A stretch of 64,000 nt of DNA from Seriola aureovittata (GCF_021018895.1 NC_079378.1:12301001-12365000); one strand, 5' to 3'; numbered from the stretch's first letter, positions 23,038-36,051 are shown. Numbers and translations: made by a program. Notes: a model not told the origin generated them from the letters alone.

Positions 23038-23300
23038 AAAACTTTTTACATTTACATTTACATTTTTTCATTTGGCAGATGTTTTTATCCAAAGCGACTT
23101 ACAAGTGAAGGACATCAGTAAGCTTCAGTGCAGTAGGAACCTTAGTGTAAATATTAAATACTACATTTATTTAATAAGTGCAAGGAGACTGTATTAAAGG
23201 AGCGCACCAAAAGTGCATAGTAAGTGCAAGTTAGACGTGTTAGGATTTTAGGAAGGGGAGTGCTCTTGGAAGAGATGAGTTTTCAGTTTTTTAGGGATGT
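23038..23300 (+). mobile_element. Teleost interspersed repeat (TTATCCAAAGCGACTTACAA family), copy 1
   Basis: TTTACATTTACATTT leads into CATTTGGCAGATGTTTTTAT, CCAAAGCGACTTACAAGTGA and AGGA, a motif present in many copies in teleost genomes; about 200 bp of the body follow (AAGTGCAAGGAGACTG, GCTCTTGGAAGAGATGAGTT). Class is uncertain (SINE- or hAT-derived). Confidence 0.7.
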
Positions 23301-23630
23301 TCATTTGCTGAACTGACGTTATTGCACTGCCCCATATTTTGATATTTGGCTCACCCCCCCCACCCATTTAAAACACTAGCTTATATACAGTATCTGGTCA
23401 AATCCAAAGCTGCAGAAAAAACAATTCTTGAGCGGGACCCATCAGTGTGAGAGTCCTCCCCTTGACCTCTTACAGGTGATGTAGCTAATGGGCCAGACCC
23501 TGTGGTCTGATCACTGCAGCGTGCGCTTTGATAAGCTCGGGCCTTAGCCCAGCTGTTTTATCTGTTATACCTCCAGGTCTCCTGCTGTTCAATATATTGA
23601 TGTCTTTAGTTGAAAAAAAAAAAAAAAACG

Positions 23631-23680
23631 GATACCTGCTGGAATGTGAGTTATAAGAATGGAGCCGACCTAATCCAGTC
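23631..23680 (+). repeat. 50-bp direct repeat, copy 2
   Basis: GATACCTGCTGGAATGTGAG-TTATAAGAA...TAATCCAG after an A16 run; mate at 22758-22810. Confidence 0.85.
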
Positions 23681-26600
23681 GATGCTGAAAATACAGAAAT
23701 TATTACAGAGAAGGCAAAGTCAGTCAATATCTGTCAGAATTGTCCTTGATGGATAGTTTCACACAAGCAATCCGATTGGTGAAAGATGCACTCCAGCTGT
23801 GCAAATTATTCCCATAAAGCTTCACAATGCCAGCAGTGCTTTAGGTTGGTTGGATTGCCTTGCCAGTTTTTTTTCTCCTTACCACAGTAGGACATTAGTG
23901 CTCTTTCTGCTGGAAAGAAAAACTTGCAGATGTGTGGTGTTGCCGGTATTTGCCTCCCTCTTCTACTGTCATAATGAAGAAGACTCCCAAGAAGTTTTTG
24001 GTATAATAAATTAAAGCAAAGGCTGAGGTTTTGTTGTAGACATTAATTTGAGATGATTTGCAACACTGAAAAATATTAGATATTTAATTATTCCCTCAAC
24101 ATGAGAGCTTATGTTCATAAAGTCACAAACAGAAATCTGTGATGTTTTCTTCTCTTGGTTTACAGCAGGCAACCAGAATGACACCTCTCATAAATCAGAA
24201 TATTTATCACCTTAATAGTGGGAGTGGGAGCTTCATTTCTGTGTATTTTTGTGTGATCACTGATGCAGAGATGATAATGTGAGCAATAATTTATTAATCG
24301 GAATTTTATTCATTTGATTAGAATAAATTAGAGAATCCACCGGGTATCCTAACAGATTATTTTGGAGCATTTTTAGCATTTTTTTTTTTGTGTTAGATCG
24401 AATTTCATTCCAACATATTGGACCCATTTTCAAAGCAAATTCACAGCTGAAGATCAGTAAAGATTATCTCTGTGTCATGATGTTTGCACCACATTCTTCG
24501 TATGAAAACATAGCTGTTTTCTAAGCAAATGTCGTAGCAAATCAGGCTGATTGGACTGTAAAGTGAATTTTAATTTCAATATTTTCTAGGAACCTCAACT
24601 GAAGGATGTTGTTCTCTTGAGAAATTTCTTATCTGAAAGTTAGAAACCCCTTTTCAAAAGCCACTGGATAACCATTGTCAAGATCTTCACCCTTCAGTGA
24701 TCAAAAGTAGTTGTGAGATTTTCCGGCTGGTAGATTTCATTTGCTGCTGTCTTTCAGATAGATTCGCACGGCATAACTTTGTACAAATATCCACAAAGCC
24801 TGGTTATCTTATCTGCTGATGACACGCAGCCAGCAGCCATCACTTCCTGCTTTTTCATCCACAGGTTTCACATTTAAGGCGCCTGACAGATGCTTTTTAT
24901 GCAGCGCAGCTTGTGATGAATTAGCAGGTGGGAGTTCGGTATCTTAAAACTTGGAAAAAGGACACAAAGGGGTCAAAACTCTGACCTTTCACACTCTTCT
25001 CTGTCTAACCCACAGAAACAGAGATTAATATGTAGTAACTGTGTGTTACACCCAAATCCAACTTCAGTTTATATTATCACATCAAATTAAGCTGGTTGGA
25101 GTGATTTTCTCTCATTTTCTGTCACAGGATCTACCCTAAAACAACACTTTTTTTTGTTTAATTTGTGTTTTAATTTAAGAATTTACCATATTATCTAAAC
25201 AATGGGTAGTGAACACTGAGGATAAAGTTCTATTTTTCTGCTCTATATTACTGCAAAATTCTGCTCAGTAGGAATCAGATCATGAACATATCTTGTTTCC
25301 TTTGAACCATATTTGTTGCTTTAGTTGATTTTAAGATTCATTTCAAAGTAAATGTATCCCCTCTTTGAAAAGCTGTGCTCTGACAAAATGACTGCTAGCA
25401 TGGAGATAAAATTGTCTGTTAAATATAATTTCAGCTGTACACTTTTGAGGTGATCAACTCTTCCTGGTTGTATATACCTTGTTGGAATGAATTCCCTCAT
25501 GTGGTGCTGAACTTTAACAGTGGAAAGATTTAAGAAGGATTTGCTGGCTTCTGTCAAGCAGTGTTTCAGTGTGGGTCTGTAGCACATTAGGAAGAATTCT
25601 GCTCAAAGAACAGACTGTGACAGCCATTAATCAAAAAACTAGACAGTCAAAGATATGCATGTCCAACTTGGTCTGCCTTTCTTTCTCTCTGCTTCCATCT
25701 GTCTTGGTTTACAAACTTTAAAAGAAAAGACATGCCGTGATAAACTTTTTATATTTTTTGCTGTACTGAAAATCCATTTCAGTCGTGTTGTGTGACATTA
25801 AAGATTCTGAATCGGAGAGACACAGAGACTCAGTTTTTCTCCCTTTGGTGTTTCTGAGAGATTCGGGGGAAATCATGGCACATATGGTTCCCAGCACACA
25901 TTGTCAGAAAAAAGGTGTAAAATTGTTGGAGGTTTTTCAGCTCAAATTCCCCTTTATTATGCTGATGTGTTATTTGTGTCACACATAGGGGGGGAAGGAA
26001 TGGAATACCAAATGAAAAATTACATTTTATTTGTGCAGGCAACAATTTGATGTGGAGTCAGTTACACACACTCAAGACATGCTTGCTGCCTTGTCTCGTT
26101 CTCAGTATGAGGTACGACGCCACTATCATTCAATTTGTCAAAGGACACAGCAGAAAATCTGGTGAGTGTAACACAGCGGTTTGACTGATCCACTCATTTG
26201 TGTGTGCATACTGCCTCCTTGTGGTGAAGTTACTTATTTTACCTTTTAGCAGTCCAGGTACTGGAGTCTGTCTCTCCATGTCAGTTCATCTCAAGTATTT
26301 GACAGCTTGAAATGAAAACTTGCTAAACTTATCATTTAGTATTAAGTTTAAGAACTGCACCTAGAGAATGTGCTCTTTTGCAAAGTATACTTTCCCTTTT
26401 GTTAAATATAGATGTGTGTAAACACCTTTTCAACTGCTTTTAGCTTTATAAATATGTAATAGCTTTTAACCGCAATGTTTCAGCTAAGTCTGGCTGATAT
26501 AATGAAAGGATACTACCTCTGAGCCTAATATGATCAAAGTAGATCAAAGTGAATGTCTAGCAGGCAGTGTCCAGTCTGGTTAGTTATGCCAACACAATTA

Positions 26601-27844
26601 AGCTCAGCATTTACCACATGAAGAGCCAGATCACATGAGACTATGATATAAATACTTTCTTGATCTGACTCAAAAAATCTGCCAGAAAAAGAGTATCTCA
26701 TATTTGTCACTTGAGCTGGACAAACATAGAGGAATCAACCCACAGAAATGAAGGATACAGGGTGGACTCCTTACACAATTTGTGCTTTATTGACAAAAAA
26801 AAAAGAGATTGTACATTCTCTAGTGTTGATTGCAAGAGCAGTGTTGACCCATCACCTCTACACAGGACACCTCCCACCCCTCATATTCTAGCTAGTATGA
26901 CTGAATGGCACAGTGCAAATCGCATCATCTACCTACCCACTGTGTACCTTGCATACAGACAAGACAGAGGAAAACTGGCAGAAGTCGACAAGAGATGAGT
27001 AACAAATATGTGGATTCATGTGGCAGTTATGGCAAGTTAATTGAAGGCATAAGACGGCAACGGGCATAAAAAACGTGGCTGTGATGGATAGGGAAGAGTG
27101 CCAGTGACAAAAAAAAAAAAAAAAAGTGGTCTTTTTACCACATTATTACTGTTTTGTTCTTGTGAGTCTGTGTAGCAGGTACTAACACGGACACGACTGA
27201 GTACTTAAGTGGGTGTTTACATCTGCAGACAAATTTTGTCACCGTGATAGCATCACAACTGTGCAAGATACAGTCACATAACTTTACAGGTGTGTAGTTG
27301 AGATCAAAATGAGTTCAAAGGTGGATGTGGTCCAACCCACGAGTACGTAATAGTCATGTAATAATACTTAGTACTCATGGGTTGGAACATCAATATGGTG
27401 CGGCTGGTGTGTTTTTTATTCCGTGCTCATGAGAGCGTCAGGTCACACAAAGCGTGCTAAATTTCTGTTAACAAAAAACAGTCCAACTTCATACTTTGAC
27501 AGGAGGTAACTAAAAATCATAATTTCTGTGTGAGCAGGAGGGAACACAGCCGTCACTTTTTGCCACAATGAAGACAATAAATGATTGATAGAGACTTCAC
27601 CGAAGTCATAAAACAAAGAGGGCCAGCCCCAGGATTTCTGCATAGCAAAATCTGGGCAGTAGAAGAAGTACCATATAAGACAAGTCAAATATAAACTGAC
27701 GAAGAAGGAAAAAGTCTGGTAATAAAAGCTTCTTCCACACAATATTAGTACATTTTAACCTGAACAATATGCAGTATCCGTCTTCATTTAAATGGCTTAA
27801 GCACATGGACATACCCCTCGCCTGAAGAGTAGTCACCTTCCTTG
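23681..27844. other. Intergenic, no gene recognised
   Basis: AT-rich. A short segment 26106-26161 is flanked by TTCTCAG and GTGAGTG on the plus strand and could be a small exon (see findings). A16 at about 27110-27125. Confidence 0.5.
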
Positions 27845-28850
27845 ATTTAATGCTTAACGTGCAGCTTAATTTCCCAACATGTAAGAAGTTTTACATTTCT
27901 TACATAATGTAAAATCAAAACAAAAAGGCTATTTTGCATCTTCTGCAAAGGTGTAAGAGAAATTATAGGTGATGGTAAAAAAAAAAAAAATAATCGAAAA
28001 ATTTCATATGAAACATAGAAATATCTCAACTTTATATATTTCTCCAATGTTTCTTTTTTATATATTGTACAGTAGTTTACTTTCAGTAGATCTATGACAA
28101 ACAGACCATTTCAACATGAGTGAGGAACAGTTTTTGGAATGACTACAATTGTTTATATATACGCATCTGCTTCTCCTAGATTGCTGCTTTGTTTGCATAC
28201 TTACACCTTTTACATTACAAAAGTATGCATGACACAACAAGTGCTTTGAAAACAAATGTTTTGTGTGTCAATTCATATCTTCGAAATCTGCTGAGAGAGA
28301 AATCTATTATTAATCTTGGGGAATATAATCCCGTTATAATTAAGCATTATATTATGACCTAAAAGTTACATTAGCATGTAATTCTTCCAACTATTAAATT
28401 GAGTATGACATTATATTAAGACAGTATGCAAGAAGGAAGAAAAAAAAAGGTGTCGAGGGACCATAAGGCTGAAACCCTGGCAAGTATAAAGATAAATATG
28501 AGATCCCTAATAAACCACAATATTAAATCCCCAAAAGTTATTAATTTAGAAAAACAGAAGAGAAATAACATTAAGACATAACAAATAAGATTAACAGCTG
28601 AAGAGTAAAAATCTCTCTATGCAGACAACAAGGAAATCCAGAACGTAACTCTACTTCTTTGGGGTAGAGCTATGTTCATGATCTTTCCAGGACACATCAC
28701 CCCCTGCTGTCAAACTGGTCTGTAAAGCAAGAGAAAGCATCAATCAAGCTCCACGACAAAGCACAGCATCTCGACAATACAAGCGGCCAGGAAGGAAGGC
28801 CAACAGGCTCTGTCCAGGTGATATGGACATATCAGTCCTCTGAACATGGA
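27845..28850 (-). other. c5orf15: Probable 3' UTR of c5orf15
   Basis: AT-rich DNA downstream of the TGA with no coding signal. The nearest polyadenylation hexamers on the minus strand are ATTAAA at 27845-27850 and AATAAA at 27415-27420. Which one is used cannot be told from sequence. Confidence 0.4.
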
Positions 28851-28985
28851 TCAAAAAATGTAGTCTCGGGTCATCTTGAGGGACGGCATGGCTTCGTTGA
28901 CGTTCTGGTCCAGGCGGTGATACTCCACATTGTTGCGGGAACACAGACTGTCTTTCCAGCGCCGACTCTGAGCCAGGAGGAAGAT
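28851..28985 (-). CDS. c5orf15: c5orf15 terminal coding exon (residues 321-364)
   Basis: 135 nt from acceptor TTTTCAG|ATC to TGA. It encodes the cytoplasmic tail [14 protein letters not shown]...[15 protein letters not shown]...RDYIF. Codons are GC-rich and the tail keeps the family motif, so the exon is secure. Confidence 0.9.
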   Translation of the reverse strand: MFLLAQSRRWKDSLCSRNNVEYHRLDQNVNEAMPSLKMTRDYIF

Positions 28986-31900
28986 CTGAAAAGAATAAAA
29001 AAAAATTAGCAAAATGCAGATAGAAATCAAATTAATGAGATTGATGTACCAGTGCTGATCAAGTAAAAATTATTTCTTGGTTGACGGGCTAGCAGAAAAG
29101 ATGAAAGGCTATATAATTGGAATCCTTACTTAGGCTGCAAAACCCAATTTTACATGAGGCCAATATAATATACATTATAGAACCTTCCTCTGCAGATTTG
29201 ACAGAGAAAGAGCTCGTGCCTCCTGAAAGAAAAAAAAGCTTGTATGTTCTTCACCAGAATACTGACCTGTGCTATATGCTTTGCTATGATCATATATTCT
29301 ACAGTACAAATGAAGAATAGAACCACCAGGGGTTTTATTGAAAATCTGTTGAAGGATGAAGGTTTTACCCCCAAACAAAATACAAGAGTTTTATGTTTGT
29401 AACGTATTTAATGAATCATTTGTTTAGTGTTTATTCATCTGAGATTACAATTACATGTTGTCTTAACAACTATCACAAATTACTGCTGAGGTAATATCAT
29501 CATCTCTAGCCTCTACATCCTGAGGAGCTGCCCAGCTGTTGTTATGCCAACACTCACCTTCCTCTTGTTGTGATAAGTTATGTAGACGATGGCCACCAGG
29601 AAAGCCAGGATGACCAGATGAAAGAAGAAGTGGGAGTCCTCATCCTCTGTGTTGTAGCGATCTTTGCCACTGTAAGGAGTCACCTCCATCCTGTCTGACT
29701 GCTGGTGCCTGTTCAAGGTCTGGTCTTTACCATCATCAGTGTCATTGTCGAACACGCTGCCAATGTTTACAGTGTTATCACCCTCCTCCCAGATACCTTG
29801 GTCTTCGTCGTACTCTTCGTCGTCTTTGTTGCCATCATTTTCGTAACCATTCAAATCCTCATTGCTCTCAAGTGCTGGTCCTTTTTCAGTGGTCTGCAGC
29901 GGGTCTGGTTCAGTGTCCGGTTCAGTGTCCGGTTCAGTGTCCGGTTCAGTGTCCTGTGATGTGGGTGGATTCTGTCCATTGGGGGGTTTGGAGTCAGGGG
30001 TAGGTATTTCTGGCACTTCCATTACAGGTTTGGTTGTTTCAGGGGCTTTGACAGAGGTGGTGGCAGCTTCTGGAGTAGAGGCTGGAGTGGCTTCAGACAC
30101 AGCAGGTTCATTTGTTACCACAACGCTGTGTGGGGTAACATTTGTGTTATCGGCCCCTTTGCTGACAGGTTCTGGCTGCCGTTTATCTGCAGAGGTAGCA
30201 ATGATGGAGACTCGGTGCAAATTCGCATTCTGGTTAGACGTTGCTTCATTAGGTACTGGGGTGCTGATTTTGGGAGCCTCTGTTGTAGGGCTCTTGAAAT
30301 CTGGTACATTTTCTGTGCTCTGTTCAGGCGGTGAAGGCTTTGTCTCACTTGCTGTCTTGTCCACAGTGGTAAGATTTTGAGACACGATTCCCCCCAGATT
30401 ATCTGTAAATCAAGATATAATAACAATGCAAGACATTATATATTAGGTTACAAAAAGAAGGGTAACAAAATACTATTTAAAAACACTTAACCATATCAAC
30501 TTGAAATGTTTGCATGCTAAACAAAATTTGCATTTTCAATCGGGGGGGCTTTACTGGCTAATAAACTGGCAGTGGGTTTACTGGCTAATAATTCAGTCCA
30601 AATTAATTCAGATTTTTCAGTTTCAAACCATTTCAGGAGGTGAACTTTCATCTAAAGTAACATACTGATAAATCCATCACAGCCAGTTAATTTAGTTATA
30701 GGAAATAACAGAAAATTTATATTCTTTCATTTACAGATGAACTGACTTTGTACTCTTTCTACAGGTATTCAAGGTGTCATACAACCACACTGTGTGATCA
30801 CACAAGCATCTATGGCTGAGGAAATGAGCTTGCCCTCCTACTCAGAGACTCCCATTTAAAAATGCCCTTGGGCAAGGCTGCAAACCCTCTAAGTGGACAT
30901 TCGTAATAAACAGGAGCTTGTTCGTGTGCGATTGTGTGAAGACAGGTATTCCCCTACAGCTTGCCCTACTCCCATGACCACAGCCAACAATGAAACAATT
31001 GTGTTATGAGACGCCTTTTCTCCTTTATAACGCAATGTGATGTGTTATTCTATACTATACCATGTTAAAAAGCTTGCGTCAGCCCACCATATAATTTTTT
31101 GTTAGTCACTGCAATGAAGACATTTGATTAAATGACAGATCTTTTAACAGGGTCCTTGAATACATGTCAGCATTAGCCAGGTTTCCAATTTTGGAGCCTG
31201 TTTAAGTTCATAATGGTTACAGCATAAGTGACATTTTCAGTTTCTTAAAAAATGAAATGAGTATCTCCACAGCTAAATCAGTTCCTGACTGTGTCTTTAA
31301 ATGAGGACTGAACTTATTTTAATGCATCTGGCTCTCCTGAATCAATGACACCATTTAACCAACAAGTGTCAACATTATTTCATCCTGTGGGATTAGGAGG
31401 CGTTGCTTAAGACGCAAGGATAAGACTCGGGACTTTAAGCACAGAGTAGACGTACCCATGAGAAGAAAGGGACCATTCATTCACATTGGCCATGGGCAGC
31501 ATGAATAATCATCACTGAACAGGAGATCTTTGTAGAACCAACAGTCACAGGCTTTGCGGCATGAAACAGTATGTAGGAAATTCAGCTTTTGAGACTAAGC
31601 AGGTGGGGCACTCTTGACAAATGTCTCAATATTAATGTAAATGCATGTTTATAATATTTCCTTAAATCACCAACAAGCATCTTCCTCCACTCTAAATTTA
31701 CTCTCACAAACTTTGGCTCTCGCGTTAGTTTTATTCAGATTAAACATTTAATACTTGTATGATTTAAAGCAAAATAAATATGTAGTGGGTATGTAGCGGG
31801 CTGACAGACTTAGGGTGAACCTTCTGCTTTCCATACATTTTTTGGTTCCCCACAATGCTTTCCAGTTAGAAAACATACAAGAAGAAAGCCCAAGGGAACA

Positions 31901-33245
31901 TCCACATGATGATTTCTGATTTCATGAACCAAAACCTACCATTAGAGTTTATGTAACTGTAAACAGTTTATGTAACTTTAAATGCTTCAAAATATGATGT
32001 GGTTTTAAGTCAGTAAATGCAACAATCAGTTACAGATTTTGCAGGCTACAACAGAGACATTGTGTATGTTATATATGTTATACAGAAACTGACTTGCCTA
32101 TGACACACAAAAGTTTTGATCTTCTTGGAAAATGTATATGCAGTATTGTGCATCAGTGTTCACCTCTATGATACATCCAGAAATAAGCTGTTTCAGAGTA
32201 TTGAGTATGATGAGAGTGACAGTGTGGCACAGTCATATTATGAAGAGGAAATAAACCAGTGACTTATTCCCATGGGAACACAATGCTGCAACCCGACAGC
32301 TGTCCAAACAGGCAGTAACGTGACATACATAAAATCATTTGAAAAGAATAGAAAGCACAGGCACAGAAATCAACACTGCTGACCTTGCCTTAATAGAGTT
32401 ATGTCAATGTGCTACATACACAACACAGTAAAAATCCAGTGTCATTGAAAACAATTTTACAGCCTTTACTGAGTTCTTTGATGGTAAACTGCTAAAGGAT
32501 TTTCTTTAATGAGTGGTGTGACTCCTGGACTGACAGGGGGGTTAATTACCAGCTCAGATATATGACAAGAACATCTGGACCAAGTCACTCCATCTGACCA
32601 CCACAAATCAGTGCAGCTCGGGAGACCCCGGGGCTTGTGGAATCACAAAGTAGACCACAACAGACATTTAAGTTAACTGGTCAAATCTTTTAGCTAGTAC
32701 AGGTTTACGTTGGTTGTGAGGTTTGAAGTACAAATACAAATTTAGAATTAAAATAAATGTCCACATAACTTCTAAACAGGTAGATGTTAAGGTAAGTACG
32801 TTTCAACTGACAATCCTTAGGCGGAACATTTTTTAAACAAGACGGGGTCGTCACATTTATAACACACTCAGAAAATTACTTAGTTGAATTGTACTGTAAT
32901 ACTTTGATAAGGACGCGAGTTTGAAAATACTGTTTTATGACTTTTCCGGGGGCATACAGACTGCCTGTCGTTGCCCTTCTCACCTGACACCGTAATTGCT
33001 AGCATGACGTACTAGCCAACTAGCTAGACTAACGTTAGCTACCTGACACTGGCTAGCTCGATAACTAACAGTCGTGTTGGTTGGTTAAAAACAGTCATCA
33101 TCTCAGATAATTAATATATGTTTTACATACCTGTTACATTTACTGGAGCTGACAGACACCCGCTGGCTAACAGTTGGAGGAAAATAACCAAAGAAAGAGC
33201 ACAAACATTTCTGTTGCTTCGCCCCATCTTCCTGTATGTCGCCAT
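28851..33245 (-). CDS. c5orf15: C5orf15/KCT2 homologue, type I membrane protein (3 exons)
   Basis: Join of 33131-33245, 29558-30402 and 28851-28985 on the minus strand: 1095 nt, 364 residues plus TGA. All junctions are GT-AG and phases agree. Residues 1-33 are a signal peptide (hydrophobic [20 protein letters not shown]). The lumenal part is Ser/Thr/Pro/Glu-rich, has four in-frame DTEP units (about 189-205), then a very acidic stretch (about 210-265, e.g. [10 protein letters not shown]). One membrane segment follows at about 297-315 ([19 protein letters not shown]), then HNKRK and a 45-residue tail with a YHRL sorting-type motif (342-345), ending RDYIF. The membrane segment, HNKRK and the [16 protein letters not shown] tail are family hallmarks. 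The family is TGN38/TGOLN2-like, and a role in the secretory pathway/trans-Golgi is inferred; precise function is unknown. Longer than human KCT2, mainly in the low-complexity lumenal region. The start ATG at 33245 has a good context (CAACATGG); M7 is a weaker alternative. Its neighbour vdac1, same strand, matches human 5q31. Confidence 0.9.
29558..30402 (-). CDS. c5orf15: c5orf15 coding exon 2 (residues 39-320)
   Basis: 845 nt between acceptor TTTACAG|AT and donor AAG|GTGAGT. It carries the whole low-complexity lumenal domain, the acidic stretch and the membrane segment, and ends in phase 0 after HNKRK. This is the longest open stretch in the window that is not a simple repeat. Confidence 0.9.
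29907..29954 (-). repeat. In-frame 12-bp coding minisatellite (4 units)
   Basis: Four perfect tandem copies of GGTTCAGTGTCC on the plus strand, encoding (DTEP)n in c5orf15 on the minus strand. The unit length is a multiple of three, so copy-number change keeps the frame. Confidence 0.95.
30403..33130 (-). other. Intron 1 of c5orf15
   Basis: 2.7 kb between donor GTATGT and acceptor TTTACAG. AT-rich, with no recognisable gene or mobile element. A small imperfect tandem duplication of TTTACTGGCTAATAA lies at about 30550-30592. Confidence 0.8.
33131..33245 (-). CDS. c5orf15: c5orf15 coding exon 1 (residues 1-38)
   Basis: 115 nt from the ATG to donor ACAG|GTATGT. It encodes the signal peptide and ends one base into codon 39 (D). 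A GC-box-like CCACGCC lies about 30 bp upstream of the ATG, in DNA with several CpGs. The transcription start is not visible. Confidence 0.85.
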
Positions 33246-34949
33246 GTTGATGAGCGAGTAACGGAGGCGTGGTTTAGCATTGGGGCTGCATACACACAGG
33301 GCGTGTGTGTTGCCAGATCTGACTGAAAAAAGTAGTTTAGCCAGAGCGTAAAACCTGCCCAATTGTCGTAAAAATAGCCCAATTCGGATAAAGTCACATA
33401 AAACATTGTTCACTCACACAACCAGATATAACAGCAGAGCATTTACAAGCCAATATTTATTTTAGAAAATGAACGACCGAATTGACTATCAACAGTTTCT
33501 GTTTGCAATGTACCCATGTACATACTCACAACTGTCCGTGAATTTCTCTGATACTGAAAAAAACTTAAAAACCTGATGATTCTCAGGCCAGTCCTGTAGT
33601 TATATGGAGCTTCTTTTTCTGATATGTAAGACATTTTTTGGAGGTTTTTTTTTTACGACGGACTTTAGAGATCATGATATCCACGGGAAGTGTAGGTCAC
33701 ACTGAATCTAGTTATGACTCAGATTTTTGACATAAAGCATTTTAAGCTACCTATAGTTTGAAAAATTCTGGAATATACCTTTCAAATTTGGAAATCGCTC
33801 TCATGGTAAAAAAAAACAAAACAAAAACAAACAAACAAAGCCCAAATTATAACAATCCGCTCAGTTAAAACTAAAGTAGCCGACTGGGGCGTAAAACCGC
33901 ATAACCTGGCAACACTGTGAGAGAATGAGTAAGTGTGTGATTAAGTTTTGTAAATCAGATGCAATAGGTCTGAGTCATTGAGTGGTAACTAATGACAGTT
34001 GCTTCTAATGTGTTGTCACCCTCCAAATAAATAGTTTGACTTCAGAGTCACATGTTGTATGACGTCCAGGCTGGACTACCAACCGGGCAAAGACGTGGAT
34101 GTACATCCATGGGCAAAGTGGGCAACTGCTAAGAAAACCCCAAAAGCCCCAGGTTTAGATAATCTGCTCTACGATGGGTTCTCCATCATCCATCTTGTGG
34201 TTCTGGTGTTGTAGAGAGACTGTGTCAAAATGTAGTGTAAGATATTCGTTGTTTTACTTTATATTATTCTCATTGGTTGTAAAGATTTATTGAGCTACTT
34301 CCATTTTTTCTGTGTAAGGTAATGAACACGAAAAAACCTCAGACAAGGTAGTATTACTTGATCATAGGAGAGCTGTAATGTTGCAGCCAGTAATCATTTT
34401 CATTATCAATGCGTTTTACAATAATCGATTGATTCAAAAATTACTGTCAACACCAGTCACAGATATAAAGCATATAATAATCCATTAAACTTAACCACGT
34501 TTTACAGCACAGGTCTCTAAGACCCCATGCAAAAATGCATTATTTTCTCTTCAGGCTTCTGAAACGTGATCAATTCAAAAATCATGTTCATAAGCAATTT
34601 TAAAACATGGGATAAGATAAGGTCTCCAGGACTTCAGAGCATTATGGTTAAAGACAGTCCATAGTCCATAGTCCATTCAGTGTTCTCACTCTAACATCAA
34701 TGTCAAGGGCTTTACATTCACTTTCTCATCTTGTTAAATGAAACCCTATGTGGGAAATACAAGTTACACAAGGCAATGTTCAAAATCAGTCATCATGGCC
34801 TGAGTTTTTCACTCCTGATCTTGACAATTGAAATGCTTATCAAATATACTCAGTTGCACAGAATTTTAAATAAACATCAGTTGAAGTTATGATCATAAGA
34901 TGCAGGTTGTGAGAAAAGACACAGGGACAAATACAATCAGACACTGGTT
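33246..34949. other. Spacer between c5orf15 start and vdac1 end
   Basis: About 1.7 kb. The first 100 bp carry CpGs and are the likely c5orf15 promoter (TATA-less). The rest holds AAAACAAAAACAAACAAACA-type runs near 33810-33839 and nothing else recognised. Confidence 0.55.
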
Positions 34950-35959
34950 CAAGATATTCTTTATTTATTTCAGGGAATGACAATACTGTCAAGTACACTA
35001 AGCATGATTCCCATAACCAGTTGTGGAAGACTGCCATTTCCTGTCCACTGTATTTACTCTTTTCATTCTCCTTCAAAGACATACTTATCGAGAGATGTTC
35101 AACTGTGCGCGTGATAGGTTACCTTTCGTTTGCTCGACCAGGAAGAATTGACAGTTAAGACTTCATAGGTGGATTCAACTATGCAAGACTGTCAATAAAA
35201 TAATATTCTTTTTGCTATATGTAACAAAAGACATGATTCACACCAAATGCACAGACACAAAAGACAAGTGAGACGAAAACACAGAATGTACGCATTGGGG
35301 TGTAGTGTCTCTTTGAGCTACTGACAGCCGCTTACATCAGGGACAACTAACCCTTCCCATTTTATAATATATCCAGACAAACACTCGAGCTCTCCAGTGC
35401 AAAAGTGATCAAATAAAATTATTTCACCACTACTTCTTTTCAGTGGGGAGTGCTTAGTGGTGCAATGCAACAGCACCCTCTGGTGGTGTGACTACTCAAC
35501 TGTACGCTGTGTGTCAAGCCCTTTTTGCATTTTGGGCTGAACTAGTTTTGATCTTCCCTTTTATCTGCATTGGAAAGCAGAGAGACACACAAATTAAAGC
35601 GTTGTGTATGAATGTAGTGAAATGACAAAGAGTGAGGCCAACACGAGTGTACTCAAGGCTACTTTTCCCTTGCAAGCTACACAATTCAAGATAAAAGTTT
35701 CTGTTAAACGGTTGGAGTTTTGTTCTGAACTGGGCTCGTTATTTTCAAAATATAATGTTCCCTTAAAGTGGTCCTTTAAAAGTGGTAGATCGTCAGAACG
35801 ATTTAACCTTTATGCTGTCTTGCTTCCAGCTGTAGCACGTCTAGGGGAAACAAGGGTTTTGTGAGGGCTAGCTAAATCAATAAAGGATTTGGATTTTTAT
35901 TTTTTTGGTGGGGAATGCATGTGCGCTGGGAGGACTGGAAGGGTATCTGTCTGCTCCTC
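34950..35959 (-). other. vdac1: vdac1 3' UTR with overlapping AATAAATAAA poly(A) signal
   Basis: About 1 kb downstream of TAG, minus-strand AATAAATAAA lies at 34960-34969 (two overlapping hexamers), giving a UTR of the length usual for VDAC1. A closer AATAAA at 35897-35902 sits only about 60 nt after the stop and is less likely to be the main site. The exact end is inferred. Confidence 0.55.
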
Positions 35960-36051
35960 CTACGCTTGGAACTCGAGGCCGAGACCAAGCTTGTGGCCAC
36001 CAGCATTAATGTTCTTGCCATCAAGGAGAGCGGAGAGTGTCAGCTTGATGC
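35960..36051 (-). CDS. vdac1: vdac1 terminal coding exon (residues 254-283)
   Basis: 92 nt, acceptor TCTGCAG|GC to TAG at 35960-35962. It encodes [20 protein letters not shown] and LGLGLEFQA, the closing strands of the barrel. Confidence 0.97.

Noticed and set aside
29862..30380. 172-codon plus-strand frame opposite c5orf15 exon 2
   Set aside because: Shadow of the real minus-strand coding exon; it exists because that exon avoids certain codons.
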